Assembly (NCBI RefSeq): GCF_000715075.1
Contig: NC_134093.1
Location: 98,936,826-99,000,825 of the forward strand
Direction of reading: 5' to 3'
Length of the DNA stretch: 64,000 bases
Source: Nicotiana tabacum
Taxonomy: Eukaryota > Streptophyta > Magnoliopsida > Solanales > Solanaceae
The notes under the pieces are model-generated. The model did not search any database. It saw only the letters and a program-made list of their open reading frames with translations, and was not told the origin of the DNA. Of the stretch, positions 54,620 through 64,000 are shown in pieces; position 1 is the stretch's first letter; every line of letters begins with the position of its first letter. The position numbers and the translations under genes were made by a program.

Positions 54620-57376
54620 ATGACAATGGCCAAAACATCGAAAACCGTTCCTCAACAAGTTGCCTCTTCATCTTCTCAACCAGACGTTGGTACTGAAGCG
54701 GTCGCCCCTTAGATGGTTGCCCTCAAAACGACTTCCCCCATTGTGGTTGCTAACTAACCGATCATCGAGCCACCCTTGTCGCCTCTCATTCTCGGGGGCT
54801 TCTCAATTGCAGATGACTTTAAAGTCGAGAAGCCCTCACGCAAACAGGACCGGGGTGAACGAGTCTCGAGGTACATATGTTCAGTGACTGAGGATGTTCT
54901 TCCCATAGTTCGTAAGGACTGCAATTGGAAAGGCAAGAGCGTAGTAGTCCTCGGGCCCGAGGACACCGTCACTACCCACGTGGAGGGGTATTTAAGTGTT
55001 TATACTTATACCTTCACACTGGGACCGATAGACCCGATCATCCTAGACTTTTGTAAGAGGTACGAGGTGTGCGTCGAGCAAATCCACCCATCGTTGTGGA
55101 AGATCGTGACCCTCGTCCGCTACTTCATGAACATAACTGAATCTCGTCGGTTCACAATCGACCACCTGCTTCGATTATACAGTCCCCAGATGTTCCGAGA
55201 AGGACTGATCAAGCTTACTCGCCGGGCCAGCAAGGCCCCTTCTCCAGTATTGACGAAGATCGAAACCGGGGCTGGCAGGGACGCTTTGTTCGGGTGAAAA
55301 TCGAGGATCTGATCCCCCCGGAATACATGACATTTCTTGAGAGGTGGAATGTGTCTCGTAAGTGCAACTCCCTCTTTCAACATCGAAAATTCTTCTTCTT
55401 TCGTTTCTATCTTCTCATTCATGTTTGTGGTTGTGCAGTTGTCGCCCCGGTTAAAGGAGTGGATCGAGGGCATGTGTACTCAGATGTCGTACTTCGAACG
55501 CACATGGCGCGGACTCTCGAATGGCTGATGGGAGGCCCATGGTAAGTCCTCTTTCCGAGTAGCCAACACTATGTCTTCACTTTTTATTATACTAACTACT
55601 CTTCCCTCTTTGTTGTTGCAGGATTGCCTAAGACCACCAAACTTAGGCCTTCGGAAGGGGATGAAGATGTGCCCTCGTCCGTTGAACCCTCCGTTGTAGC
55701 CACGGAGGGAAAAAAGAAGAGGAAAAGAAAATCCCCGGGCTCCGAGCTGAAAAACCAAAGAAACGGGTGCTCCGCAAGCCCATGAGGGGCTCCAGTTGCC
55801 GGGTGCCAGCCTCCGATTCCCTCCTCCGGCTTAGGGACGAGCCGGAGGATGAATCTATTTTTGTAACCCACGGGACGACCTATCCCGGGGACTGGGATGC
55901 ATCCGAGGGGGAGACTCGTGAGATCGACCCCCCTCAAACTCAAAAAACCGACGTGGATACCCAGGGTAAAACTTCCCAGGATGCTGGTTCTGCTCCAAAG
56001 GAAGCACCCGGCGTAATTGAGATCTCGGGGACGCCCTACTATACTGAATATATGCTCGAGAAGGCCCAAGCGAGAAAGGAAAAATCCAACGAGGGGGGCC
56101 AGGGTGCGGAAGATCCCTTTCACTCTTTTTTTGACGGTGTGGACTCATCCGCTTTGGAGGACTTCTCCGGGCTGGGCGACCTGGAAGTCCCGAAAAAAAA
56201 CACTTCCTTAGAAGCTGGCGGGCCGAGCTCGGACCCGAAATCGATCAATCAGTTCCCCGCTCCGAGTGTGTACCTCGGTCAGAAGAGATCGATCATACTG
56301 ACCGTCCCGGAGGATGCCCCGGTTCTGTCCGCTCCTATGGGGGTAGCTAGCTACCTCCGATGCCTGGTGACCGAGGAGGACCAGGCAAAACTGAATGCGG
56401 TGAACGTACCATGCATTTTCAATGACGCGCAGCAAACGCTGAACCGGGTAACGCATTGTTCCCTCCCATCTATCTATTGTTATCTGTTTTTGACGTATCT
56501 TACATTTTTCGCCTTTTTACAGGCCTAGGTACTTCACCACGAGAGTTTCCTCCGATACCGGGTTGAAGTCAATCAACTCGAGCTCAAGATGAAGGAGCTT
56601 GCACAAAAAAGGGACATGTACAAGCTTCTTAGCGAGCAGCAGGAGGGGCTCGCCAAGAACCTCCAGGCCAAGCTGGATGGACTCAGAAAGAGGCATCGGC
56701 CTTAAGGCAGGAGCATGGCGACTTGGTGAAAAAGGTAAAGGTTTTCGAAGTTCGAAACGAAGATCCGGTCGCAAAGGATAACAACATTACTTCGCAGGTC
56801 TAGCAGAAGATCGACCAACTCCGCAAGGAGATGGATGAGATCCAAGTGATGGCCGGTGGGTGGAAAAATAAGATGGACCTGCTGGCCTCGGAGAAGGAGA
56901 CTGCCCAAACCAAGCTGTCTTCGGTGGAAGTTCAGCTTCGGGTGGCGAAGGAGAAGGCCAATGCACGAGCTCGACAAAATGAGGACCAACAAGCTCAACT
57001 AGGCTCGGTCATCGATGAACGGGATGCACTTGGCAAAGAGCTCGAAATAACGAGGTCCTAGTTGGAAGCAACCTCAGCTGATGTTGACGAGATGGTGGCC
57101 CAATACAAGGCCGATGTTGAAACAGCCGAGGACCGCCTGAAAACTACTGTTAAGTACGTGAGGCGGCTATCCCGAAAGGAGACCCTCTAAGAAATACATG
57201 CCCGAGGCTTTGACCTATCTGCCGAGATCGAAGAGGCAAAAAGATTCGAGGCCGAGGCTAAGAGGCTAGCTGAACCCCGAGGTGAAGAGGGCTCCGAGGG
57301 CTCTGAAGAATTCGAAGGCCCCAACTGTTCTGGTTACGAGTCGGTTTCCGGTGAAGACCAGGCGGAGATGCCTTAG
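54620..57376 (+). pseudogene. antisense multi-exon gene: putative gypsy-type transposon protein (PF04195-like) with C-terminal coiled coil, broken
   Basis: Exon 1 starts at ATG 54,620 (MTMAKTSKTVPQQ). Stops at 54,710-54,712 and 54,755-54,757 interrupt it. It continues with SVYTYTFTLGPIDPIILDFC and CVEQIHPSLWKIVTLVRYFM, a pattern like the 'putative gypsy type transposon' domain (PF04195). A frame shift near 55,268 leads to RFVRVKIEDLIPPEYMTFLE. Introns with GT...AG ends are at 55,358-55,438 (81 bp), 55,542-55,621 (80 bp) and 56,448-56,522 (75 bp). Exon 3 is acidic and Ser/Pro-rich. Exon 4 (56,523-57,376) is a long coiled coil (VNQLELKMKELAQKRDMYKL; EMDEIQVMAGGWKNKMDLLA) with stops and a shift near 56,705. 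Function unknown. Confidence 0.72.
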
Positions 57377-57580
57377 GATATATTTTTTTTCTTTTTGTAT
57401 CTTGTACATATATTTTGTTAAGGCCGTTTTTATTGGCCTTTGTAAAGATATTCCGGAATATATAAAGTTTTTTCCCTTTTGGCAATTTTCAAGTCTATTA
57501 TCTTTAGCATCTTTTTACAACTGCAAACATTTCTAATGCCTTAGCACAGAATCAAATGTAGTAATAAATCGTTTTTCGGA

Positions 57581-58264
57581 AGTCCACGAAAAATCCCATG
57601 TTACATTTGTTTACCCTTAAAACGGATAACAATTAAATTTATATGTGGTTTTAAGGATATGTGGATTAATTCAATACAAGTGATTAATGACGTCAGATTA
57701 AGCAAATGAAAGACGTAATAAATGGCCAAACCAATGATAAGGGTGATTCCGAGCTCGGTTGATGGCTCGATGAGGAGCCTGCCCTCGATTCCGAGCTTGT
57801 ACTTACGAAGAACTTAAGAACAAAAGTAAGAACTTTGAACAACAAAGGGAATTGAAATAAATTGTTTGTCTCCCGGGATCCACCACAAGTAAGCTTCCCC
57901 CTTTATATAATAAGAGAGTTTTACCCTAAGTACAATTTTAAGAAAGGTAAAAAAAATTATGTTTCGCTAATCACTGATTTTTTGCCGATACGGGCTAAGA
58001 TTTACGCCGCGATATCTGGTTGAGCACGGACATCACGACCTTTTGTTAGTCGTGTACAGCTGCTTGGTAATGCTTTACGAAGTCTTGATCCTCGAACCGG
58101 ACCCGGAGGACATGGTCTTGATATCCCCGAGGGCAGGTGTTTTGCCTGAGCCCTGATACGAGGGGCTCATCGCTCTGACTCCGACTCATTACGGTTACGT
58201 TCCTGCTCCGCTTGACTCACCGAGAAATTGAGTCATTCAGTGGGCTTGGTTTTACCCGTACACA
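57581..58264 (-). repeat. LTR (5') of the gag/pol-less derivative
   Basis: 684 bp. On the minus strand it begins TGTGTACGGGTAAAACC. Sequence beyond its lower end (TCCGAAAAACG) is not a standard primer site. Confidence 0.8.
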
Positions 58265-59106
58265 ACATTACAGATCCGGCCATGGTTGTAGGCATGTTGA
58301 AAAACAAGTTGTGAGAGGAAGTAACTAAACTATAATCGTATAGACTCAGAGGCGGATCCATGATTTAAATTCTATGGATACAATCTTTAAGGTCCTTGAA
58401 ATTGAACCCGTTGTAATCTTAAGACTATGGATTTAGTCCCAATATTTATTGTAATTATAGTAAATGTTTTCACATAATTTATGTTTCACGCCGAAAGTAC
58501 TGATCCCTACTTCATTAATGCTGCTGAATAGCGATTACACACTCCTTTAATGCATCTTACTTCTTCATTAATGCTTCTGAATAGTGATTATACACACCTT
58601 AACGCATTCTTGAAAATACGACTTTTGACTATTGTGTTTTTCTTTCTTTTTGACAGGGTGTCTCTCTATGTATACCATTAATTCTAAAGTTTACAATAAT
58701 GGCAACATTTCAGTTCCCTTTAAGTACCTTCAATCCTACTAATTAAGTGCACACGTGTCCTATTAATGACTCCCTAAAAGTGTTCCAACATTTTCTTTCA
58801 CAAAAAAAACCTTAGTAGTATTACGCTGTAGTCCGGTCTCCACCTAAAGGAATTCTTGAATTGTATAACCACCTATCTAAAAGCTTAAACAGGTAATGAG
58901 AACACACTTTAATTTTTTGTAATAGAAAACAGAATCAATAAAATGGCTATAGCTACAAAATTTGAGAATTTAAACTGAACAGTTGGTGCTAGCTACTGTT
59001 ACAATGTAATCAAAATTCCACAAATATTAACAGAGCCAATAAAAAAGGTAAAGAATTAGAATGAAACCTTAGGTTTTTACGCGTTACCATTGCAGGTGTT
59101 GATTCT
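58265..59106. other. 3' flank of the receptor kinase gene; Solanaceae-type repeat piece
   Basis: Contains GAGGCGGATCCATGATTT near 58,350-58,368, one end of the repeat also seen at 63.5 kb. A tandem duplication of about 57 bp lies at 58,509-58,610 (TTCATTAATGCTGCTGAATA versus TTCATTAATGCTTCTGAATA). No gene seen. The last 200 bp should hold the receptor kinase 3' UTR. Confidence 0.5.
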
Positions 59107-62100
59107 TCAGGCGAGCGAAATTTGATCGGTGGGATCAGCAGAAGATATATTGGGGCCGACGCGACAACCTTCAAGCATGAACACAACGTCGGTCATGGTG
59201 GGTCGATCTAGGGGGTCCGGTGCTGTGCAAAGCAAACCTACTTTTATTCCTAACAAAAACTCCTCCCATTCTGATGATTCTGGGTCCAACTCAAGCAATC
59301 CTGGCTCTAACAGTTCTGATATTTGCCCTCTCTGTAATTGCCTCTTTACCCATTTCACAATGTCCTCATCTTGAGTGAACATTAATGGCCTTTTTCCTGT
59401 TAGTAGTTCCAGTAATACAATGCCAAAGCTATAAACATCTGACTGTCTCGTGGCTTCTCCTGTTAATGCTGTTTCTGGCGCTACGTATCCTATAGTCCCA
59501 ACTGATGTTGAAGTAGAAGGCTCGGCTGATGTGGCCACTGTAAGCTTGTCTAGTCCAAAATCTGAAAGATGGGCTTCAAAGTCTGCATCGAATAGGACAT
59601 TTTGTGGTTTAACATCTCCATGAACAATAGAGGATGCGTGGAGGAAAGCCAATGCACGCGCAATGCCAAGTGCAATGAGGTGTCGCATTGGCCAATTGAG
59701 GACATGACCATCTTGGTGGGATGCTTCTTGAAGCAGTGTCGCAAGGTTCCCATTTGGCATGTAATCATAAGCAAGTAGTCTAAGGTCTGGGGGGCCAGCA
59801 TAGTACCCGCGGAGAACAGTTAGGTTTCTGTGCTTCAATCTGCCAAGTGATTCGGCCTCTTTTCTGAACTTGTTCTCGTCTAGTGATCCATCTGGTAGTC
59901 TACAGATTGAAAGTAGCATTCCGTCATTGTAACAGGCCTTGAACAGCACTCCGTGGCGTGTTCTGCTTAGCACGTTTTCCTCATCAAATTCCCTTGTTGC
60001 TTCAATTGTTTCAGCGACTGTGATTTTGTTATTGAACATAACAAGTTTTGGTCCACCATTGACGCCACTGCCACGACTGCGACTGGACCTTGAACTAACC
60101 CTTGCAGGGCTATGCTTCTTCTCTCCAGCTGCCTTTTCTTTGAGCTTCCTGCGCCACCTCAACAGGGCGTATATGTAAAAGCAGCAGCATGATGCAAGGA
60201 GAAGACCTCCACTTGCAGCCACTGCAATAAACATAATCAGTCTTTTCCTATCATTACGATATCTCTCACATTTTATGTCCAATGGCTCCCCGCACAAACC
60301 CTGATTGCCAATGTAATCCAATGGGTCATTAAAACGAGAGCCGAGCGTCATTGGTATCTCGCCTTCCAATTTATTGTTTGACACATTGAAGTTCACCAAG
60401 TTCGGGAGCATTGTAAGATTTTCTGGGATTTCTCCATTCAAGTTGTTTCCAGAGAGGTCAAGCGTATTTAAGCTTAATAAGCTCGACAGTGACGCTGGTA
60501 TGATCCCGGAAAGATGGTTCATGTCCAACACAAGCGACGTGAGGGATGAACAATTTGAAATAATTTCTGGGATTTCACCCGTCAGGTTATTTCTTCCCAA
60601 ATTTAGCACACTCAAGCGGGAAAGACGTGCAAGATCAGCAGGAATTTGGCCACTCAATGAATTTGACCGCAGATTTAAAGCTTCCAAAGCAGAGGAATTA
60701 CCCAAGTCGGGAGGAATTGAACCAGATATGTTATTGTTAGACAATGAAAGGACAACTAACGAGGTCAAGAAGCCAAACGTAGATGGTATATGACCCGAAA
60801 ATGAATTGGAAGATAGATTCAAGTACTGCAGACCCATTAAGCTACTAAAACCTTCAGGAACATTCCCAGACAACTTGTTTTCTTGCAAAGCAATCACTTG
60901 TAAATTAGGCAAACCAGCAATATCTGATGGCAATTCCCCGGATAAATTCTGTCCACTCAAATCAAGAGCTACTAGCTTATACAGAGTTCCAATGCTAGAC
61001 GGAATACTCCCTGACAATCCATTTCTACTCATGTTCAGAACTGATAACTGCTGAAAGTTCCAAATACCATCAGGAATACTACCAGAAAACTTGTTTCCAC
61101 TAAGGTCTAATATACTTAAATTGCTCAAAAACATTAACTCCTCAGGCAAGCTTCCCGTCAGACGATTCCCTTCCAAATTCAGACTTTCAAGACTAGTGAT
61201 ATTGCCAAAACTAGATGGAATCAAACCCGAAAACTGATTTCTTCCGAGTGACAAAATCTTCAAGCTTTTAAAATCACCTAAAAAGCGCGGAATTTCCCCT
61301 ATCAATCGGTTCCCTTCAAGATCAAGAACCATCAGACCACTACATTTTGTAATCCCAACGGGTATATCACCCTCAAACGAATTATTTGCCATTCTAAGTT
61401 GCTCCAATCTCAACAAATTACCAATAGAACCGGGGATTTTACCCGAAAACAAATTCCCTGACAAGTCCAGAGACCTCAATGTAGAATTGTCTGTCAAGAA
61501 AGTTGGAAAATTTCCATGTATCTGATTCTGTTGTAGATCCAAAACTTGCAAAAAACTAACACAAGTTGACAACTGTGGCTGCAAAATCTCCGTAAAAGCA
61601 TTGTGATTCAATTGAATAATCCTAAGGGACGGAGGATTTACAGAACCATTGCAGAACATTGAAGGTGGTAAAAATCCAGAAAGGTTATTATGCGATAAAT
61701 TAATCACATTAATCTTAGGAAGAGCAGCAATTGCCGCAGGTATAATACCACTAATACTATTGCCTTCAGCACTCAAATGCACTAAAAATGAACAGTTAGC
61801 AATTGCAGAAGGCAATGTTCCTTCTAATTTATTATAATCAAGTAAAATATACTGAAGCTGCTGAAGTAAACCAAAACTCGCCGGAATTCCTCCAGAAAAT
61901 TGGTTGTAAGAAATATTGAACAGAGTAAGCTGAGACGGTTCCGATATTTCCTCCGGTATGCTACCGGAGAACAAATTTGAAGAAATATCAAAGTACCGGA
62001 TACTCGCCGGCAGCTCGCCAGGGATTTCACCATACATCTGATTTCCGGCAACATTAAAAGTAAGAAGTTGTTTCAGCTTCAATATCTCCGGCGGAATCTC

Positions 62101-62493
62101 GCCGGAAAACGAGTTGTACTGTAAGAAAACAGTATCAAGTAATGTGCATTTGGAAAGTGAAGCAGGGATAGTACCATTGAAGAAATTGGAACGGAGGCTA
62201 AGCTTACGCAACATGCGCAAGTTAGCAATTTCCGCAGTGAGTGGACCACTCAACTGTAGACGTGGCAAACGGAGTTCACTAACGCTGTCGTTTAAACAAA
62301 CGATTCCCCGCCAATCACATGGAGCAGAAGGAGATTTAGAATCCCAGTTGTTGAGTGCTCCAATTGGGTCATGAATATTAAGTTTGAACGATTCAAGGGC
62401 TTGAATTTCTGGGTTTTTTTGGGCAAAGGATATGAAAAATGGGCTAAAGAGAAATAGAATGAAGAAAAGTAGAGAAAATGGAATAGTAGCCAT
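59107..62493 (-). CDS. leucine-rich-repeat receptor-like kinase (subfamily VII type)
   Basis: A 1,128-residue single-exon protein. The start is set at 62,493 (MATIPFSLLFF), which opens a signal peptide of about 25 residues; an upstream in-frame ATG at 62,622 would add a non-hydrophobic leader. Then an LRR N-terminal cap with CDWRGIVC (59-66), about 25 LRRs to residue 725, a Cys pair (734-742), a membrane segment (752-778) and a Ser/Arg-rich juxtamembrane stretch. The kinase domain spans about 842-1110. The Gly loop is degenerate (SRTRHGVLF), the invariant Lys is Cys864 (LLSICRL), the catalytic loop is VHGDVKPQN (HGD for HRD), and DFG (978-980) and APE (1005-1007) are kept. It resembles Arabidopsis At4g36180/MUSTACHES from memory. 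It probably acts at the plasma membrane as a receptor or pseudokinase-like signalling partner. Confidence 0.96.
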   Translation of the reverse strand: MATIPFSLLFFILFLFSPFFISFAQKNPEIQALESFKLNIHDPIGALNNWDSKSPSAPCDWRGIVCLNDSVSELRLPRLQLSGPLTAEIANLRMLRKLSLRSNFFNGTIPASLSKCTLLDTVFLQYNSFSGEIPPEILKLKQLLTFNVAGNQMYGEIPGELPASIRYFDISSNLFSGSIPEEISEPSQLTLFNISYNQFSGGIPASFGLLQQLQYILLDYNKLEGTLPSAIANCSFLVHLSAEGNSISGIIPAAIAALPKINVINLSHNNLSGFLPPSMFCNGSVNPPSLRIIQLNHNAFTEILQPQLSTCVSFLQVLDLQQNQIHGNFPTFLTDNSTLRSLDLSGNLFSGKIPGSIGNLLRLEQLRMANNSFEGDIPVGITKCSGLMVLDLEGNRLIGEIPRFLGDFKSLKILSLGRNQFSGLIPSSFGNITSLESLNLEGNRLTGSLPEELMFLSNLSILDLSGNKFSGSIPDGIWNFQQLSVLNMSRNGLSGSIPSSIGTLYKLVALDLSGQNLSGELPSDIAGLPNLQVIALQENKLSGNVPEGFSSLMGLQYLNLSSNSFSGHIPSTFGFLTSLVVLSLSNNNISGSIPPDLGNSSALEALNLRSNSLSGQIPADLARLSRLSVLNLGRNNLTGEIPEIISNCSSLTSLVLDMNHLSGIIPASLSSLLSLNTLDLSGNNLNGEIPENLTMLPNLVNFNVSNNKLEGEIPMTLGSRFNDPLDYIGNQGLCGEPLDIKCERYRNDRKRLIMFIAVAASGGLLLASCCCFYIYALLRWRRKLKEKAAGEKKHSPARVSSRSSRSRGSGVNGGPKLVMFNNKITVAETIEATREFDEENVLSRTRHGVLFKACYNDGMLLSICRLPDGSLDENKFRKEAESLGRLKHRNLTVLRGYYAGPPDLRLLAYDYMPNGNLATLLQEASHQDGHVLNWPMRHLIALGIARALAFLHASSIVHGDVKPQNVLFDADFEAHLSDFGLDKLTVATSAEPSTSTSVGTIGYVAPETALTGEATRQSDVYSFGIVLLELLTGKRPLMFTQDEDIVKWVKRQLQRGQISELLEPGLLELDPESSEWEEFLLGIKVGLLCTAPDPLDRPTMTDVVFMLEGCRVGPNISSADPTDQISLA

Positions 62494-62720
62494 TGATAAG
62501 GAGGAAGAAAAAGGTGGAGATTTTGCTGCTGTGGCTATTTTTGCAAATGAGTGAGTGAGAGACGGGGAGTGAGTGTGCTGTGGTGAAGTGTGAAATACAT
62601 GTGGAGATTTCTCACTTTTCAAGAGTTTTTATTGAGGAACGGTTTTCAAAGGAATAAATTAATGTTATTAACCTATGGTTTAATGTGGGTTGGCAAATTT
62701 TAACGTGTTGTGTGTTTGAA
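62494..62720 (-). promoter_or_regulatory. 5' UTR and probable core promoter of the receptor kinase gene
   Basis: Pyrimidine-rich leader (CTCTC runs on the minus strand) at 62,500-62,600. Upstream, CAATAAAAACTC at about 62,620-62,632 is the only TATA-like tract within 150 bp. No further element can be supported. Confidence 0.3.
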
Positions 62721-63489
62721 ATTATTGGTCCTAATTGATCGTTATCCAACCCCTTAAAAGTGAAAAAGAATCAATTGAAAGAATACGTTTTAAGTTATGT
62801 TGATCTAATTTTTCAAAAATATTATCGAAGTGACTTGACTTTTCGCTTTAATTTATGTTGTTCTAATTCTTTAAAAATATTATCAAACTCACCCTTAATT
62901 TTCTAAAAACGGATTGACACACCTGATAATATTTTTAAAGTTATTCAAATTTTTACTCAATAGAGTCTTCTATAACTTACGGACTAGTAAAAAGATGATT
63001 GAACCTGTTGAAAGACGATAGTTATTGGTAGCTCGAAAAAAAAAAAAACTAGGCTAGGTCTTATTATTTTGGTGCCATGAGCCCTAAATAGTGGGATGAA
63101 AAAATAAAAGAGGAAACAGTTTTGATGTTACGTTTAGTTTAGTGTTGGATAATTGCCTCTTTCTCTCTTAATCAGTTCTTGAGCGGTCTAAATTTCGACC
63201 ACTATTTTGCTCCTTCTGTTGATAAAAAATGACGTACTCTTGCTTCAAATTCTGCTTTAGAAGAAGAATGGTCCTGGCTGTTGGGAACAGAATTATCAGA
63301 TTCCAATTCCAATCTTAAGAATTTAGCTACACTTTTACTATCGACCAAAGTAAAAAGTATTTATCCCTAGTGCATAGCTTTTATACCATTGCTAGAAGCG
63401 TTACGTTCTTGGGAGCTATGGCAAACGAAGCTCGATTCCTTATTAAGGATGTGCAGAAAGATGAGGAAGGGCTACACCTAAAGACATAG
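62721..63489. other. upstream region of the receptor kinase gene, AT-rich, no gene seen
   Basis: Includes a diverged direct repeat of about 80 bp (62,793-62,870 and 62,850-62,930; shared core TTATGTTG.TCTAATT.TT.AAAAATATTATC) and a poly(A) tract at 63,037-63,049. No ORF has recognisable content. Confidence 0.5.
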
Positions 63490-63667
63490 ACGGATTCAGA
63501 ATTTAAATTTTATAGGTTCAATTTTTAAAATTTTTAATATTGAACCCATTATATATTTAAAGTTATGGGTTCAAATTTATAATTTTTGCAATTTTAATGA
63601 ATTTTTACTCCGCATCAAAAGTTATAAGTTCAATTGAACCCGTAACTCTCACACTGGATCCGCCTTT
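63490..63667. mobile_element. short MITE-like repeat with GGATTCAGA / TGGATCCGCC ends
   Basis: GACGGATTCAGAATTTAAA at the left and TGGATCCGCC at the right are inverted, with GGTTCAA/TTGAACC pairs inside. A similar end occurs at 58,350, at 51,900-51,912 (TTTTGGATCCGCCACC) and around the solo LTR at 41.77/44.60 kb. Confidence 0.55.
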
Positions 63668-63672
63668 GCCTA

Positions 63673-64000
63673 AGGGGTCGTTTGGTTTGAATACGACTTC
63701 CGCTTATTTTAGTTTACATTCAAACCAAAGTAAACTAAGCCTAAGCAGTCACGATATCTTGTTGATATTGATTGAGGAGTTTGGGGCGCTAGTCAAAGTA
63801 GTAAAAAAGGGCAAGTGGGCAAGTAGCGAGCAGGAGCAGTGTTGGGCTTTGTGGTCGTTAACGGGAACAAATGAAGAGTTTATTCCGGGATAAGTTATGC
63901 TGGAAAAAGTTATGATGAGATTAGTTATGCTAGGATTTTTTTTTTTCACTGTTTGGTATGATGTATTAAAAATGACAATTTTAATAATTTCTAAAAAGAA
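63673..64000. mobile_element. left part of a GGGGTCGTTTGG-type MITE (window edge)
   Basis: Starts AAGGGGTCGTTTGGTTTGAA at about 63,670 and runs to the window end. The GTTTGGT start is common in plant hAT/Harbinger MITEs, but the other end lies outside. The 98-codon ORF within it has no recognisable domain. Confidence 0.4.

Larger units (their letters stand above)
53545..58264 (-). mobile_element. Tat-type LTR derivative with no gag or pol, carrying only an antisense gene
   Basis: Two matching LTRs (53,545-54,236 and 57,581-58,264, near-identical along their length) flank 3.3 kb. LTR polarity is minus: the upper end reads TGTATATGGGTAAAATC and the lower end carries GGGTAAACA as in the other two Tat elements. 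Inside there is no Gag, protease, polymerase or integrase. Instead a gene runs on the plus strand, against LTR polarity. I found no clean primer site, purine tract or target duplication. The layout could be an internal deletion that kept the antisense gene, or a non-autonomous family. Confidence 0.72.

Noticed and set aside
55294..55545. 83-codon ORF continuing after exon 1 through the intron
   Set aside because: It reads through a GTAAGT...TTGTGCAG intron. The better-matching text (PRLKEWIEGM) lies in another frame after splicing.
53545..58264. Target duplication for the gag/pol-less derivative
   Set aside because: I compared the five bases on each side for several end choices and found no match. 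A duplication is not claimed.

Overview
The window looks like a repeat-rich plant nuclear chromosome segment, most likely from Solanaceae (Nicotiana or a close relative; inferred from repeat style, not proven). One ordinary host gene is clearly present: an intron-less leucine-rich-repeat receptor-like kinase on the minus strand at 59,107-62,493. Almost everything else is transposable elements in layers, with broken frames throughout. I see no tRNA, rRNA, CRISPR or prokaryote-type operon features.

Layout. (1) 1-2,669: 3' part of a Ty1/copia element with its 3' LTR. (2) 4,078-9,275: plus-strand Ty3/gypsy element of the Tat lineage (LTR, gag, PR, RT/RNase H, second RNase H, start of IN), cut inside the IN zinc finger. 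(3) 9,276 to about 20,860: minus-strand Athila-type gypsy element with 3' LTR, an envelope-position ORF, pol and the end of gag; its 5' part is missing. (4) About 20,860-41,014: minus-strand Tat element with 5' LTR, gag, pol and, beyond IN, an opposite-strand intron-containing gene (an antisense additional ORF). An 11,013-bp minus-strand Tekay/Del-type chromovirus (28,900-39,912) sits in its gag with a 5-bp target duplication (GTTCT). (5) 41,015-44,803: flank with a foldback MITE, a SINE and a 2.67-kb solo LTR with perfect GGTTC target duplications. (6) 44,804-49,313: internally deleted CACTA element. (7) 49,314-53,544: SINEs and MITEs, including a hAT-like MITE inside a SINE. (8) 53,545-58,264: a pair of Tat-type LTRs enclosing no gag or pol, only an antisense multi-exon gene with its own TATA box. 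(9) 58,265-64,000: the receptor kinase gene and its flanks.

How the parts relate. The three Tat-type elements share the LTR start (TGTATA then a short G/T stretch and AAAAT) and two of them carry related antisense coiled-coil genes with an intron at the same place, just before the coiled-coil exon. The pair suggests that the antisense gene is a lasting unit of this lineage and that one derivative has kept only LTRs plus this gene. Two unrelated LTR families (Athila and Tekay) each carry clusters of CpG-rich palindromic motifs (GCGGCCGC-type and TTCGCG-type). Premature stops in the retroelement ORFs often fit C-to-T or G-to-A transitions, as expected of old, methylated copies. The receptor kinase is intact, but its kinase domain lacks the usual invariant lysine.
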